The notes below the pieces were generated by a model that made no database searches, had not been told where the DNA came from, and worked only from the letters and a program-made list of their open reading frames with translations. The translations under genes were made by a program, and so were the position numbers. From Bradysia coprophila (taxonomy: Eukaryota; Arthropoda; Insecta; Diptera; Sciaridae), in the NCBI RefSeq assembly GCF_014529535.1, contig NW_023503496.1, forward strand, positions 1,488,001 through 1,552,000: a stretch of DNA of 64,000 bases, written 5' to 3'. Below are positions 50,071 to 61,845 of this stretch, in pieces; the first letter of the stretch is position 1; every line of letters starts with the position of its first letter.

Positions 50071-50345
50071 AAAGCAACTATCTAACTGCAACAATTCAAG
50101 AAATAGCTCTAAAACCCTAATTGACCCACCCATTTCCAATTTTTGACATTTTTTGCATATGTCCCTCTGTTCTACCCGTAAAACTTTGAGACTTTGCCGA
50201 AGAAAGTAACTCTCTATCTGCCACCATTCACAAAATAACTCTAAAACCCTAATTGACCCACCCATTTCTAACTTTCGACATTTTTTACATATGCCCCTAT
50301 GTTCTACTCGTAAAACTCTGAGACTTTGCCGAAGAAAGTAACTCT
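50071..50345. repeat. Direct repeat of ~130 bp, two copies plus a fragment
   Basis: GAAGAAAG(T/C)AACT, AAAACCCTAATTGACCCACC, TTGACATTTTTT.CATATG and TTCTAC(C/T)CGTAAAACT recur in order at about 50077-50205 and 50206-50335, followed by a third start (GCCGAAGAAAGTAACTCTCT). Confidence 0.9.
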
Positions 50346-50379
50346 CTATCTCTCATAACCCAAAAAAATATTAGTCCTT

Positions 50380-50760
50380 TCATCCTACGCTCGAGTAGCT
50401 CAAAATTTGGTCACTCTAATCACTCTAGCTCAAACGAATCTGCCCCGATTTTTTAAATTATTTTTTTGTTCGAGTCGTGTTACGAATACCTTTCATTTGA
50501 TGGGTCGCACGCCTCTGTAGGTTTCAATACAGCTAAGCTACAGCCGAAAACGCGTTCCCGACCCTCGAAAACCACACTCAGAAACCACTTCGAGGCCAAT
50601 AAAACAAAATTCTGGTTTTTCCTGGGTAATGGCGTATCACATTTTCATTTTTATGCCCACCCTGAGGTTCCTGCAAAATTTCATGGAGATTGGCTGACTA
50701 GTTTCCGAGATCGACCGTCGATAGATAGACAGATAGATAGAAACATACAGAGTAAGTTGA
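50380..50760 (+). repeat. Dispersed repeat 3' end with GATA microsatellite
   Basis: TGCAAAATTTCATGGAGATTGG, CTGACTAGTTTCCGAGATCG and ACCGTCGATAGATAGACAGATAGA have the form of a LINE-type 3' end ending in a short tandem repeat (GATAGATAGACAGATAGATAG at about 50718-50740). The 104-codon frame over it is not a known protein. Confidence 0.5.
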
Positions 50761-51250
50761 AAGATTTTGATTGTTTGTGAAAAGTCAATTTGGTGTATTT
50801 TCTATGAAAAGTGCCAATTTCGAAACGATGTATCTCGGGAAATTTTAAAGCTACATAGTCGAGTGATAGCTCGTTTTGCTCGTATTTGAAGCGCGAATAA
50901 GATAGAATAGGATTTGTGGTGATACAGGCCAAAGGAAAGAAACTTAAATTCTCGCCTAAATATAGTTGCCGCGTCTCAAAAAAATTTCTTCGTTCTTTTT
51001 TTGGAAGTTACACTGCGTCAAGTCCTCCGCTATCCCTCCGGACATGATACTACAAACAAAAATAGATCAAAAGCATAAAAAGAGTTAAATTTGAGTTGAA
51101 TTCGGAATATTCAGGTTTGAACATTGGTGTCACATCATAAAATTTATGAATGATAAACAGCTTTTGTCCCACATTTTTATAATTCAGCGTTTGTTAGCTT
51201 TCCACCATTGCGTTCATACGTAAGAATCTACGTACCACCTCAAAGCATCT
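50761..51250. other. No gene recognised
   Basis: 3' flank of the minus-strand gene ending at 51251. No feature supported. Confidence 0.4.
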
Positions 51251-51748
51251 CTAAAAATACAGGTCAATGATATCAAACAATTTTTGTCGCCTAGTTATTA
51301 ATTTGCTGATCTCATTCCAAATTCCGTCTAATTCTTCTAGTAAATCCTGGCACTGTGATTTCCAATCTGCAATTTCATAATTGACGTTTTCCTTTTCAGT
51401 TTCGATATCGGCGTCTCCAAAGCTTTCAAATATCGGTATTACGCTTCGTTCGCCGAGCGTTCTATAGATTTCATATTCCAAATTTTCAAATTGTAATTGA
51501 AGTTCGGCGGCTTTGCTATCGTTGCATAAGTCAGACAGTGCGTCTATAATGTCCTTCCTTCTCGTTTCAAACTTTCGACTGATCTTGTCATACAAATCGT
51601 CCAATTTCTTTACGAAGAAAATTTTCCATTCACGTCTAATCAAGTGGGAGGTTTTTTCTGGCGTTGATTGGGCCCTACTGTAATTATCATCGATGTAATC
51701 GAATAAAAACGGTCCACTCAATTCACTCAATTCATTCAATCCACTCAT
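51251..51748 (-). CDS. Unrecognised helical, acidic protein, 165 aa, intronless
   Basis: The frame is open further upstream but without ATG, so I start at the ATG at 51748 (MSGLNELSELSGPFLFDYID). Composition is very protein-like: rich in Glu, Asp, Leu, Ile, Lys and Arg, with long predicted helices (KKLDDLYDKISRKFETRRKD, LQLQFENLEYEIYRTLGE, QDLLEELDGIWNEISKLITR) that could form coiled coils. Two Cys only; no signal peptide and no membrane helix. It stands alone in a repeat-rich region, 22 kb from the next solid gene. I recognise no family. An orphan gene, or a captured viral or transposon gene, are alternatives. Confidence 0.5.
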   Translation of the reverse strand: MSGLNELSELSGPFLFDYIDDNYSRAQSTPEKTSHLIRREWKIFFVKKLDDLYDKISRKFETRRKDIIDALSDLCNDSKAAELQLQFENLEYEIYRTLGERSVIPIFESFGDADIETEKENVNYEIADWKSQCQDLLEELDGIWNEISKLITRRQKLFDIIDLYF

Positions 51749-54009
51749 TAAATTTTGATTTGAAACGTAATTTGAAAAAGACCAAAATAAATAATTTGAA
51801 TTTCGACAGGAGTTTCTTCTCTCTCTCTTTGTTACTACGTTAAAACTCAAATTCAATTTAGACAGGAGACAGGAGCCTTTGGTTACTGTATTAAAGTCTC
51901 CTTCTTGTCGCTAGTTAGCAGCGAGTATACAGACACTTTGAATGTAACATACGGCATATGAGATATCAATGGAAAGCTTAGATAACGTACGTTACAGAGA
52001 TCATGTAAGTTGCACATTACTACATGTCACTACACTACCGACACAGACCTGTCATAGATTTTGACTCCTTTTTACCCAACTTCCATTTTATCATTTGTTT
52101 CTGTCATATGTCAGTAGACTAAGCTAGGCACGCCTGAAAGTACTGGACCTCAGCTTTCCAACGAATACACTCATATCCAGATCACACATATTTAACTACT
52201 GTAAAATGAGTCTAAAAAACATCCATTTATCGAACTTTGAAGACCTGCCTGCCAATGGTGGCTAGAGACTATCTGAGGCCTGTTTTGAATTCCTCAGACC
52301 AAGACCTATCAAACGCTTTTTATCCATCTCAGACGAAATGGGTCCGATTTCGTTAGGAGGTTTTTCAACAGAATCCCTCACAGTTTGTTGATTTTGGTTT
52401 GTCGAGGGATAGTACCACACAAATCGTATTTGTGCAACACGGAGCATATTTTACTATTTTCGTCATAGTCTTTCTATAAGTGAGTTAAGTAGGACTTAAA
52501 AGCTTTCGGTTCCCTTTGTAAACACGCATAAGAAACCAAAGTGTGGAAACACAAGATTCACCGCAAAGTTGGTTCCATTATTCGTTGGTTGGTTTGTGAT
52601 TCGCTGAGGATCTGCATTACCTTCAGTGTTTGTCAAAAACCACTAAAATATCGTTGATTTTGCTGGTGTGGTTACATCATCTCGCTGACAACTTTACTGC
52701 AATTTGCCATGAATCATTTTTGTGTAAGTTCGAGACCTGTTTTTTTTTTTGGTTCCATGTAAAACATAAAATTTACGTTCGACCAAACCATAAAGCCACA
52801 AAGCAAAAACTTCTTTCAGCAGGATACAATAAATGCAAATTCTTTCACTTTAATCGATTGCATTTCATTATTGTTTTCCTGTAAGATTTTTTAATTTACG
52901 GTCTCGTCAGTTCATAAATTAAAATGAAAATTAATGAAATGAACGAGAGTGCACAAAAAGGTGAAATATCTTCTTACACATTTTCAGTTCCGTGCACATG
53001 GCTGAAAGAGGCCCTCAGGTGAAGGTTTTTTTTGTGTGCAATCTGCATAGGTACACATACCGGTCCTATAAACAGATTTATCTTCGTTCCGACCGAAAAC
53101 TGTTAACACTTTCTTCGATTTTTTCGTATTCTTCTTTTTTTTGTGCATATAATTCAATCGTAAGCGCAATTCATTAATACAAAACACGCAATAATGGACT
53201 ACCCGGGACCACTAATAACCCGGTTTAAATGCGCTTTTAGTTTTGGTTGAAGAAGTCGTACAAACATGTTTTTCTATCAGCGAACAAATCAAACCGAAAT
53301 GACAGAAAATATAAGTGATTTTTGTCACAGTTTTCGCATGGAAGGTTGGTTTATCGCACCAGATGTGAATTTATTTTATCGTCGGCGATAAATTACAATC
53401 GTTCGAAAATTGTTGCACACTTTCTGCCATACCGAAAACATTACGTTTTCGATGCAAACGGTGTACCACTCTTCTTCGGAATAATACATGTTTGGTTAAC
53501 GAGATCGCATAACAATTCGCACACTCGCAGCATCCCACGGAAATGATTCATTTTATCGATGCATTTTGCGGTAATTTTCATTTCCGCTGAGATTAGCACG
53601 AGCTACGAATTTAATTTGATTTAAATATGAGGTCTCTATTCCTAATCTGAGTTATTCCTAAGAGTTTAGCGAAGAAAATGCGACTGAAGACAGGATGTCA
53701 TTTTCGATAAAGATAGAAAGCAACATCGTGATGTTCTCCGATGATTTAGTTTAAAATATGAAGCAAATTCTTCTTCACTTCATGAACCAATAACAGTACG
53801 ATCAGTTGCTACTGATTTCACTCGTATCGGTTGGACATAACAGAATTCAGATCTCATTTCACATTATACAAATGTTAGATCATTGACATAAATATAACGA
53901 CCAGTAACAAGGGACAAAGCATCAACAGACCTACCTGGTAAATCTAAAACGACCAGTAACAGTCCCGGATATAGGTGATGGAATTTGTTTATGTACTGTC
54001 CGTTTGACA
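51749..54009. other. No gene recognised
   Basis: Frames at 52630-52884 and 53322-53546 start with non-ATG codons and lack support. No clear repeat until 54010. Confidence 0.45.
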
Positions 54010-54300
54010 AGCGGCGATCGCCACGGTTCAGCAGTGGGTTTTGAACATTTGTTTTTTACACGTTGGCACACGCGCTCTTGTCAGATTCAAGATTGTTTTT
54101 ACGAAGGTTACGCTGATTATACTTTGTGAAAAAGGCCAATACCTTGCAAATATGTCACAACTTGGACAGAATTTGACACTACAATATCTGCAAAAAAAAA
54201 AAATCAAATGTTCGAAAACCACTGAAACCCCGTGCTTCCATCTACGTAGTATACACATACTAGGTGAGCCAATCTTAATCTATTGATTATATGTAACAAA
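54010..54300. repeat. Second copy of the 43.3-kb dispersed repeat
   Basis: GGTTCAGCAGTG, TTTTTTACACGTTG, CCGTGCTTCCATCTACGTAGTA, CATACTAGGTGAGCC and CTTAATCTATT match the 43322-43470 copy in order, with about 150 additional bases in the middle. Confidence 0.7.
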
Positions 54301-54526
54301 GGGTGCGACGCGTAACGGAAAAAGAATCATCTGCAAAAGTACAAATTGAACATAGAAAGTGGCGACATACGTGCGTAATGGAAACTATCGAGCTATACTG
54401 TAGAGAGCGTCTTTTCTATGATCGCGAATTTTCATCTCATTTCTCTCCCTTATTTTCCATATTATTTTCCATATATTAGCAGTGTTGCCAGTTTACACCT
54501 AAAGTGCCAATAAACACTGTTCGAAC
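54301..54526. repeat. Fragment of a family shared with 34.5, 55.1 and 57.65 kb
   Basis: CGACGCGTAACGG, CATAGAAAGTGGCGACATACG, TAATGGAAACTATCG and GTTGCCAGTTTACACCTAAAGTGCC have counterparts at 57650-57725 (CGACGCATAACGG, AAAGAAAGTGCTGACA) and within 54844-55118. Confidence 0.6.
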
Positions 54527-54736
54527 CAAGGTTCTGAAAGAACAGGTTAAGTCGGTGAAACACGGATTTTTGCTATTTACACGGTTTTGTTAAACTCATT
54601 ACAGATTGTGTCAACTTGATGAAAATAAAAAAATTCCAAGTTTCTTTTCTTATGAGTTTGGCTAACAAAACCCGTCTAAATAGCCAAAATCTGTGTTTTA
54701 CACGCCTTCGTAAGTGTCTATTCTTTCAGAACCTTG
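54527..54736. mobile_element. hAT-type MITE, 210 bp (sister of 24931 and 33751)
   Basis: CAAGGTTCTGAAAGAACAGG and TATTCTTTCAGAACCTTG ends. Inner arms (AAACACGGATTTTTGCTATTTA / TAAATAGCCAAAATCTGTGTTT) also pair. GTTCGAAC flanks both sides (54519-54526, 54737-54744), a perfect 8-bp duplication that is itself palindromic. Confidence 0.93.
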
Positions 54737-54843
54737 GTTCGAACAGCGTTGGTTAGTATTGAGTTTTGGCATGTGTTGCAATTAACAAATGGAATTTGAC
54801 TTGTGGCCATGGCCAGTGGTATGAAAATTATATTCACCCGAAA

Positions 54844-55118
54844 GTATTGGTACTTAAGCTGCACTGTGGAGGGCGTTACTTTTCTATGAAATGGTGTTGC
54901 CAGCTTGAACCTCAAGTGCTAATTGTTTCGTGAGTTTCTGTTTATTTGCATCAACTTCAATGTTTAATTGGCACTTTAGGTGTAAGCTGGTAGCATCATT
55001 TAGCAAAGATACGTCAAAAATATATTGAAAAATGAGAGACAGAAATGAGATGTCAAGTAGCAATTGCTTTTTCATAGAAAAGTGACGCCATCTACAGTGC
55101 AGCTCAAGTGCCAATATA
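54844..55118. repeat. MITE-like element with ~50-bp inverted repeats
   Basis: TATTGGTACTTAAGCTGCACTG / GGGCGTTACTTTTCTATGAAA at the left, TTTCATAGAAAAGTGACGCC / CAGTGCAGCTCAAGTGCCAATA at the right. Inner GTTGCCAGCTTGAACCTCAAGT pairs with ACTTTAGGTGTAAGCTGGTAGC. TA at both outer ends is compatible with a Tc1/mariner-type duplication. Confidence 0.8.
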
Positions 55119-56297
55119 GAAGTTAAATTCATAGATAGACAGCAGCGACATCTGTTGATCGTGAAAGTCGCCAATACCTGACGTAAATGTACTGGACGTG
55201 ATCCAGAGAAAAATTCAGGAAAATTGAAAATTCTCTCGATTTAGTAGGCTCGATTGTGAGTTACAGCTAAGTTAACGTTAATAAGAACCGGCTTGTAATA
55301 TTTAAGAGTTCAACGGGGCACCGCGCTTCCTTAGTGTATCACCAAGTGCCAAAGAAGTTTTTCGCTGCATTTATCTTCAGTGTTTATATACTTCGCGATA
55401 GGACACAGACAACTTTTGAAGTTACTACTGCCATTCGTCCGTGCAAAAAGTTCATCGTCATATTCTAACGATAGTCATCCCATCATCAAGCGTTTGTGTT
55501 GTGATGAACTTTTTTTGAATTGAAAACGACTTCGTGATCAAACGTTATTCATCCATGCTGCCATCAAATCTGTACGGTGTACAGCATTCGGCTGAAGCAT
55601 CGGAAAAGAGCACATTTTGCATTTGAATTGCAAAAAGCAATCTCGTAAAATGAATCGTAATGGTTTTTATTGACAAAATGTGTTCTTGATGCTACTTACA
55701 GCGTTCAGTATACGAAACAGATAAATAAAATTGTTTGACTATTAGTTCAAGGAGGAATTAAAAACCAGCACAAATGAATGCACAGTTGATTTGCATATCT
55801 GCAGCTCTATATCAACCGTACAATCTATTCGTTTATATTTTACGACGTTTTACCTGGTACAGTCAATTAAATGCGAGATGTGTTTGATTCTCTTTTTTTT
55901 TACACCTTCACAAGCGACATTTCTGATCGAGAAAGGTTACACCGAGAGAAGCACGTAATGGCATTCAATGCTCGAAACAATAATATGCAATTCGATGACT
56001 CTTTTGGTATGCACCGTGTTTAATATGCTTCGAATGCACACACAACACAGCCAAGTTTGTGATTTTTAATCGAAAAATTTTGTTCGATGAAAATGCTGGC
56101 GGAGGGAGGGATCGAACTATTTGAAATGGTTATGAAGGTCTTCTCCTTTTCCGATGTTGATGTTATGTGTGTGAGATAAAGTTTGAAAGGCTTGTTAAAT
56201 ACTATGCACTATGTCACAACGCATTACGTGACAGAAGAATCTGTGTAGAATAATAAATAATGAAATTGGATTGGAAATTCAAATAACGTACGTTTTT
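55119..56297. other. No gene recognised
   Basis: Contains the GACATCTGTTGATCGTGAAA motif at about 55148 shared with 34.57 kb. Otherwise featureless intergenic sequence. Confidence 0.45.
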
Positions 56298-56664
56298 AGC
56301 CAATTTTACGGCTAACATTTGGTCTTTTAGCAAGTTTAAAGTCACCAGAGGTAAGTTCCGAAAAAGAAATGACATGACCAACTATCTGCCCCGTTGCAGA
56401 ACTATAAAATTTCAGGCAATTCAGCCGACTTTTCTGGTTCCCTCCTGGCTTTTTCTTATGAATTGACCTACACTGTAGGTCCTAGCTACCTTAGACTTAG
56501 TTAGTCATCAATAAAACTCAGAAGAAGCTTTTTAACTCGGCTGAATTCACTGCAGATCAATTGTTCTAGAACAGAGAACAGGACCATGACAATGTCACTT
56601 CTTTTTAGGAACTGACCTCTGGTGACTTCAAACTTGATAAAAGTTCAAATGTTAGCCGAAAAAA
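56298..56664. repeat. MITE-like element, ~367 bp, ~80-bp inverted repeats
   Basis: ACGGCTAACATTTGGTCTTT, AGCAAGTTTAAAGTCACCAGAGG and AAGTTCCGAAAAAGAAATGACAT pair with ATGTCACTTCTTTTTAGGAAC, CCTCTGGTGACTTCAAACTTG and TTCAAATGTTAGCCG. No ORF; duplication not identified. Confidence 0.85.
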
Positions 56665-58599
56665 TGGACAGATCCGTAAGGAATGTGTAGTGTCTAGAAC
56701 AAAGAAGTTGTAGGAACGTCAGGATTGGACCTTATTTTGGATTTTGGGCAGTCACAAAAATAATTTCATCGAGGAACTTGTCATGTCATACGAATAACCT
56801 TTCGTAAAAGTAAATTGAAATTTTCATAGGCAAAATCGTCTATAACGATTCCCCACAAATGGAACTTTCCATAATCCTCGAAAGGAAATGAAGGAGAGGT
56901 GAAGTAGTAGATACAAAATATTTATTTGCACATACATGAATTTCCCAGGCCATGTCTCAGGTTCCCGAGAATCAGAAGTACTTGTGAATGTAGCTTTCAA
57001 ATGACACCCACTTTATGAAAAATGGATTGGAAATGGCCAGGGAAAATGGTTTCAAAGTTCCCCAAATTCAATTATTGTCATTGACGGAATATCAGTTATG
57101 CTTTTCGTTAATATACGGACTAACGTGCAACTAAATATCCACATTTTAAAAAAAAGTCGCGCTGACAAACAATTTTTATCTGCGTCGAGCCTCTTTTGTT
57201 AAAAGCATCTTCAAAAATTTGAAGGACTAGATTTCAGCGATCAATTTTGCCTCACATCTCCTTTTCATCTACAACACAGTGCCACCTTTAGCATATTTTT
57301 TGGAGTAAGCAGCAATTCTTACAAATGCTGTAGGTGACTCAAAAAACATTTTTTCTTCACTGTCGCAAATCAAAGCGCTTACCTCACCAAAAACCTCACC
57401 CCATTTTCGTATATAGCTTTACTACATGAGACGGTACTACTTTAGCCTGTTACAGATGGCTGTCATCTGTTATCGACCACGACATGACAGCGATAATAAA
57501 CAACAAGATCTGACTATTGATCTGACAAATGAAGTAAAAGATTTCTGAAATCAATCTCTGAGAATCTTCGATGCTTGCCGTCTGTGACAGGTTAAAATGC
57601 CGCAATTCATTTAACCATAATTGGCGATTTGCAACAAAGAATACGACGCATAACGGTAAATGATTGTACCAATCACAGTGCCATAATTGACAAAGAAAGT
57701 GCTGACACAACATCGTAATGAAAACAATTGGAACTAATCAAAATGCCAAGTTTAGCGCAGAACGGAATGCCACCTGAATATGTTTGAAAATCGCCAATAG
57801 GCAAAAAACAGATTTGGCTGACCTCTGAGCAAAAGCGATTAACCGATTTTCGTCATCGATCGATCGATATATTTGTTAATTAGGTCGACCGATCGCTTGG
57901 TTTTAAAAGTCAACCAAAAACACCAAAAATTCATCGAAATCTTACGTAAAAGTGACCCGCGAGCTACTAAATTCATGAATGAACATTATTAACACATTTT
58001 TGCATATTACATTATGTATGTCTAGATGATGTCTACGCGTTGTTATCGGAACTAACAAACATGTTTTTTATTATTATTATTTAGTGTTACGAAATTCAAG
58101 GTCTCTCTTTCTCGTAATATACATCACCGCTAAATGTGCGCACACGCATGAACCGTTAACATTAAATTAAGTTGACAAATTGCTATCTGCACAAATGAGC
58201 TTACATCGGGCGAACCGTGTTGACCATTTTTATGCAAAAGTTCAGAGTTTTTGTGAGTTATGGCGGTGGCTTTTTTGTTGTTGAAATTTTCTTCTTTTCT
58301 GTTACTTCTGTGCTAACCTTTTTAACATTACAATAATATTATGGGTGTAACCGCCCGGAGAATAAAAAAAAACTGAGAGAGATGTAACCGAAAATCGTGT
58401 TTGGACATCGAAATTGTGTATGTACACCAGGGCATATTTAAAACATCGCATCGGTCCTAGTTGAATTTAGAAGAAATATTACACTTGGTCAAGTAAGTGA
58501 GCAGTGATTGCACGAATTTGAATGTGGCATCTGCGAGTATATCCGAGTGGAGGAGTAGACGGAACGAGTTAAATAACTTTTAAGTGCATTTGACTTAAT
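56665..58599. other. No gene; one repeat fragment
   Basis: 57600-57725 belongs to the same family as 54301-54526. The frame at 57450-57713 overlaps it and is not credible. Other sequence is AT-rich with no support. Confidence 0.45.
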
Positions 58600-58905
58600 T
58601 GTAGACTGTTATGACGAAGAAGTGTTTTGAAGGGGAAATTGAGTTTGAAACAAAGAGCTTGCAGTAGCTGTCAAACGTTTACACAAAAGAATTTCTCCTT
58701 CATTTGACACTTCCCAACAGTTCATAGTAATTTTCTCCCATCCGCTGAAACTTCCGAAGCCTTTGTTGTGAAAACGTTGCACTGATGAAAGTAGAAAATT
58801 TTCTCAGATGAATTGTTGCGCTTACTACGCTCTTACTACAAAAAACACCCTCGAAATAAAATTTCTAACATTTTTTTTCACTCGGTGAACAAATAACTAT
58901 TAACT
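58600..58905. repeat. Copy of the dispersed repeat seen at 22.5 and 48.8 kb
   Basis: TTTCTCCTTCATTTGACAC, TGAAACTTCCGAAGCCTTTGTTGTG and CACTCGGTGAACAAATAACTAT are the reverse complement of the order at 48771-48915. The first part (AAGGGGAAATTGAGTTTGAAAC) also matches about 25.16-25.27 kb. Confidence 0.7.
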
Positions 58906-60358
58906 CTCCATTACAAATTCTACTCTGATTCCAGTATCCCAGGGAAAATATCCTCGCGACCAACTAAGGTTCCGTAATTAAAGTGATCCGCCGTTGACAT
59001 TATCCTTAAGATGTCAAACTCGAGTTAAAAACGTCACTGTGAGAGAAGAATCTTTAGCGAATTGAAACTGAATTCGGCCTTTAACTCATCCATTTATTCT
59101 CAGTCTATTCACCTCCGTTTAGGATTACTTAGACTAGGTAAATTGTAACATCGGTTGAGCAGAACTTTTCGGTGAACAGAGAAAGCACAACGGAGACGAT
59201 GTATTAGCGCAGCGTACGACCAATTACAATGTTCAGTCGTTAATCGTTCACAGATGATCCCGAGTCCAATTCAATTTAAATGGTCTTCGTTCTCTTCTAA
59301 CACTCTATAGAGTGCTAAAACAAAATGTCCAAAAGAGTAATCACCCATCGAACTCAGTTAAATTAACTGGTTGGTTCGTAGTTAACTGGACCTTTACATC
59401 CAAATTTCGCCGCATCACCCATAGAGACCAGTTAATTAACTGGTTCTTTTCTTCTCTTTTACGCTCTCTTAACACTGTATAGGTAAGCCAGAACAATCGA
59501 ACTGATCCAAACATTAATTGTAGACCGAAGAGCCGAGCTTTGAATAATTCCTTGAAATTGGCCCTGCCTTCCGTACCCATAATTATTTATATTCGTGGAT
59601 TACATCTTTAAAACAAACATACGAAATTCAAAAAGAAAGAAGAAAAAAATCACACACAAAAAAACAACAAAAACTATTATCTCGTCGCTTTGTATATCAA
59701 TTTACAAAATGTTCCATTATCTAATACCATACTCACTTAACACCGACACTTAACACACTGACTGATGAAAACCGTAATTGATGAGATTATACGATTACGC
59801 TGAGTCGGAGAGAAATGGAATAATTGTAATCGTTAAACGGATTTGTAATTTACATTGAGACTTAGCGCTTTTTTCTTTAAGAGTTGCACATGGAAGACGA
59901 TTAATATCGTGAAACGGTTAAGAGTTTTAAATGATTGGAACGGTTCCTTTCTTTACAAATCGTTTTAATCTGAGGAAATAGATTTCAATGCTACGTTTGT
60001 AATGAACGTAAACCATGACAGTCGAACCAATCTTATAGGTTCGCTTGCACAAATGTCAAAGCACCTAGCATGGTAGGATATGGTTATGTCAAAGATTAAT
60101 ATTTACGCTAACGACATGACCTTGAAACGGTGTAAAAATGAAAAATTAGATCGTACACTGTCGTAATTTACTATCTGGCATAAGCAATAACGGCTTTGAC
60201 CGATAACCATGGCTAACTGTTTCTTGTTTTGCGTAAGTGTTTAAGCTCATTATTTTACAAGAAAACCATCCAAACATTGGTTTCTATTTTCAAACGTGAA
60301 CAAAGTGCCTGCTCATTTTTTGACATTTCGAATAACCTTGGACCGGAGACGTCAGGCG
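58906..60358. other. No gene supported
   Basis: Around 59346-59442 the phrase AGTTAATTAACTGGTT recurs in direct and inverted form. A minus-strand ATG frame at 59341-59580 (MGTEGRANFKELFKARLFGL) is open for 79 codons but overlaps these repeats; see rejected items. Confidence 0.4.
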
Positions 60359-60697
60359 ATGAATCGACCAAACATTTCGCTCGCTCCGATCGAGCGGCAA
60401 GTTTGGAATCAATTCTTGAGCACTCCAAGAACCGGCAAAGAAACCGATTTTATTAATAACTGTCATTTGGCCGTAGTGGCTTATACCAACATAAAAAACA
60501 GAATTTATATGAGAATTTTGGGCGACTTTTTGTATTCTTGGAAGGAAACGCTATGTAATGCAGAAGCCACAGTTTGGACTCTCTGTCGCCAGCATAGAAT
60601 TTACCAATGGCTCAACGATTTGCATAAAAAGAACTTTTCAATTTATTCGTTTAAAAGAAGGATCATTCACGTGCACGTGCACGCACAAGTCGCATAA
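60359..60697 (+). CDS. Possible small protein or terminal exon, 112 aa
   Basis: The first ATG in the open frame is at 60359 (MNRPNISLAPIERQVWNQFL). Composition is protein-like, with Trp, Tyr and His in plausible contexts (WKETLCNAEATVWTLCRQHR, YQWLNDLHKKNFSIYSF). It ends in a basic IIHVHVHAQVA tail that overlaps the 3' end of the minus-strand frame below by 35 bases. I recognise no family. It may be the last exon of a longer gene, and protein-like appearance is the only evidence. Confidence 0.3.
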   Translation: MNRPNISLAPIERQVWNQFLSTPRTGKETDFINNCHLAVVAYTNIKNRIYMRILGDFLYSWKETLCNAEATVWTLCRQHRIYQWLNDLHKKNFSIYSFKRRIIHVHVHAQVA

Positions 60698-60967
60698 ATT
60701 TGTTAGCGTCCCTGTTATACCGACGAATGGCTTGCTTAACTATTGATAATGCTACGCCATCGTCACGTTCTTGCTGGAGGAAGTTGGGAAGTTGCAAGCG
60801 CCCGTACCTTCGAATTCTATGATGTAATTGCCTCCACATGTGATCCAAATCCCCGTGACGGCGGCGACACGAGGCATGTCGCAAATAAACTTCTTTTGCT
60901 TCTTCGAATTTGGCTTCGCATTGTCTCACATAGCTATCGCAAAGCGTTTGTCGATATACATGAGCAT
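60663..60967 (-). CDS. Possible 3' terminal exon, ~100 codons
   Basis: The frame has no ATG near its start but is preceded by a very good acceptor (CTCTTCACTGTTTCATCTATCAG) at 60968. From there it reads in phase 1: HVYRQTLCDSYVRQCEAKFEE, HASCRRRHGDLDHMWRQLHH, LQLPNFLQQERDD, AIRRYNRDANKFMRLVRARARE, stop at 60663. Basic, helical, with several Cys. The upstream exon would lie above 61 kb and is not identified. Function unknown. Confidence 0.3.
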
Positions 60968-60984
60968 CTGATAGATGAAACAGT

Positions 60985-61845
60985 GAAGAGGTTAGCTTAG
61001 GGATTCGATGTTTTCACACACAAATCACGAACGGAAGCGAAGGAAATTTTCATAATGAAGTGTAGAGAGAATTTGAACATAAATCGATGTACCGATTGGA
61101 ATCTAACTATTACCGTGATCGAACAGTATGCACATCAAAGTATCCAACGAAGTGTCCATTTTACAAAAAATTTAATTTAAATTCCGAAACGGTTGCGTTC
61201 TGTTAAACTAGTCTGAATTTTGATTATGAAAAATGTTCTAAACTATCAGCGCCTGCTAACAAAATTGCAATGAAATTTTGCATTGGCTGCTGAAAAAACA
61301 CAAGGATGTAACACTTCGGGTGACACACCACATACTTGACGATAAAATGGTAAAGATTCACCTCTCTCGTGGGTGATTATCGCCACCGTGATCATGTGGT
61401 GATGTTGAAGAAAAATATTGCAAACCATGAGAACTGGTGTGTTACCGCGCCATAAGTAAATAAAATGGCGATCTGCGTGACCTCCTCAGAGTTTACAGCC
61501 TTTTGAATAAATCAAAAGTCTCGAAAGAACATATGTTCAGACAAGTGTTCAAATACTCTCGAGTACAGCTGACACCGAAATTTTAAAGGTTAAGTGGACT
61601 GGCCGTACACAATTTTTTGGTACAGAAAACGTCGATGGAGTAGCCACTGGAAAATTTTGCTGCAGCTGCCTTCGTGAGCAACTGAGAGATGTCATAGCCT
61701 CATCTGTCAGAACCTATGTCCTCATTGTTTTATTGAAACGTTAGACTGTATGAAGCCGGAACGCGGTCACAGATCCTCGTTCGCAGAGCATCGTCGTGTG
61801 TTAAGCATGACTTACATGAGTGATATAAGTTGAAGGAGTGAAAGT
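60985..61845. other. No gene; repeat end at ~61.47 kb
   Basis: AATGGCGATCTGCGTGACCTCC at about 61465 is an end of the family seen at 10.79, 18.5 and 35.86 kb. No other feature. Confidence 0.45.

Noticed and set aside
49859..50077. SSNFRI-repeat protein
   Set aside because: Direct consequence of the 18-bp tandem repeat.
59341..59580. Minus-strand ATG frame (MGTEGRANFKELFKARLFGL) as the missing first exon of the corin-like gene
   Set aside because: Needs a phase-0 donor; only weak GT sites (GTTCGA, GTGTTA, GTGATG) fit, and the frame overlaps local repeats. Kept only as a distant possibility.
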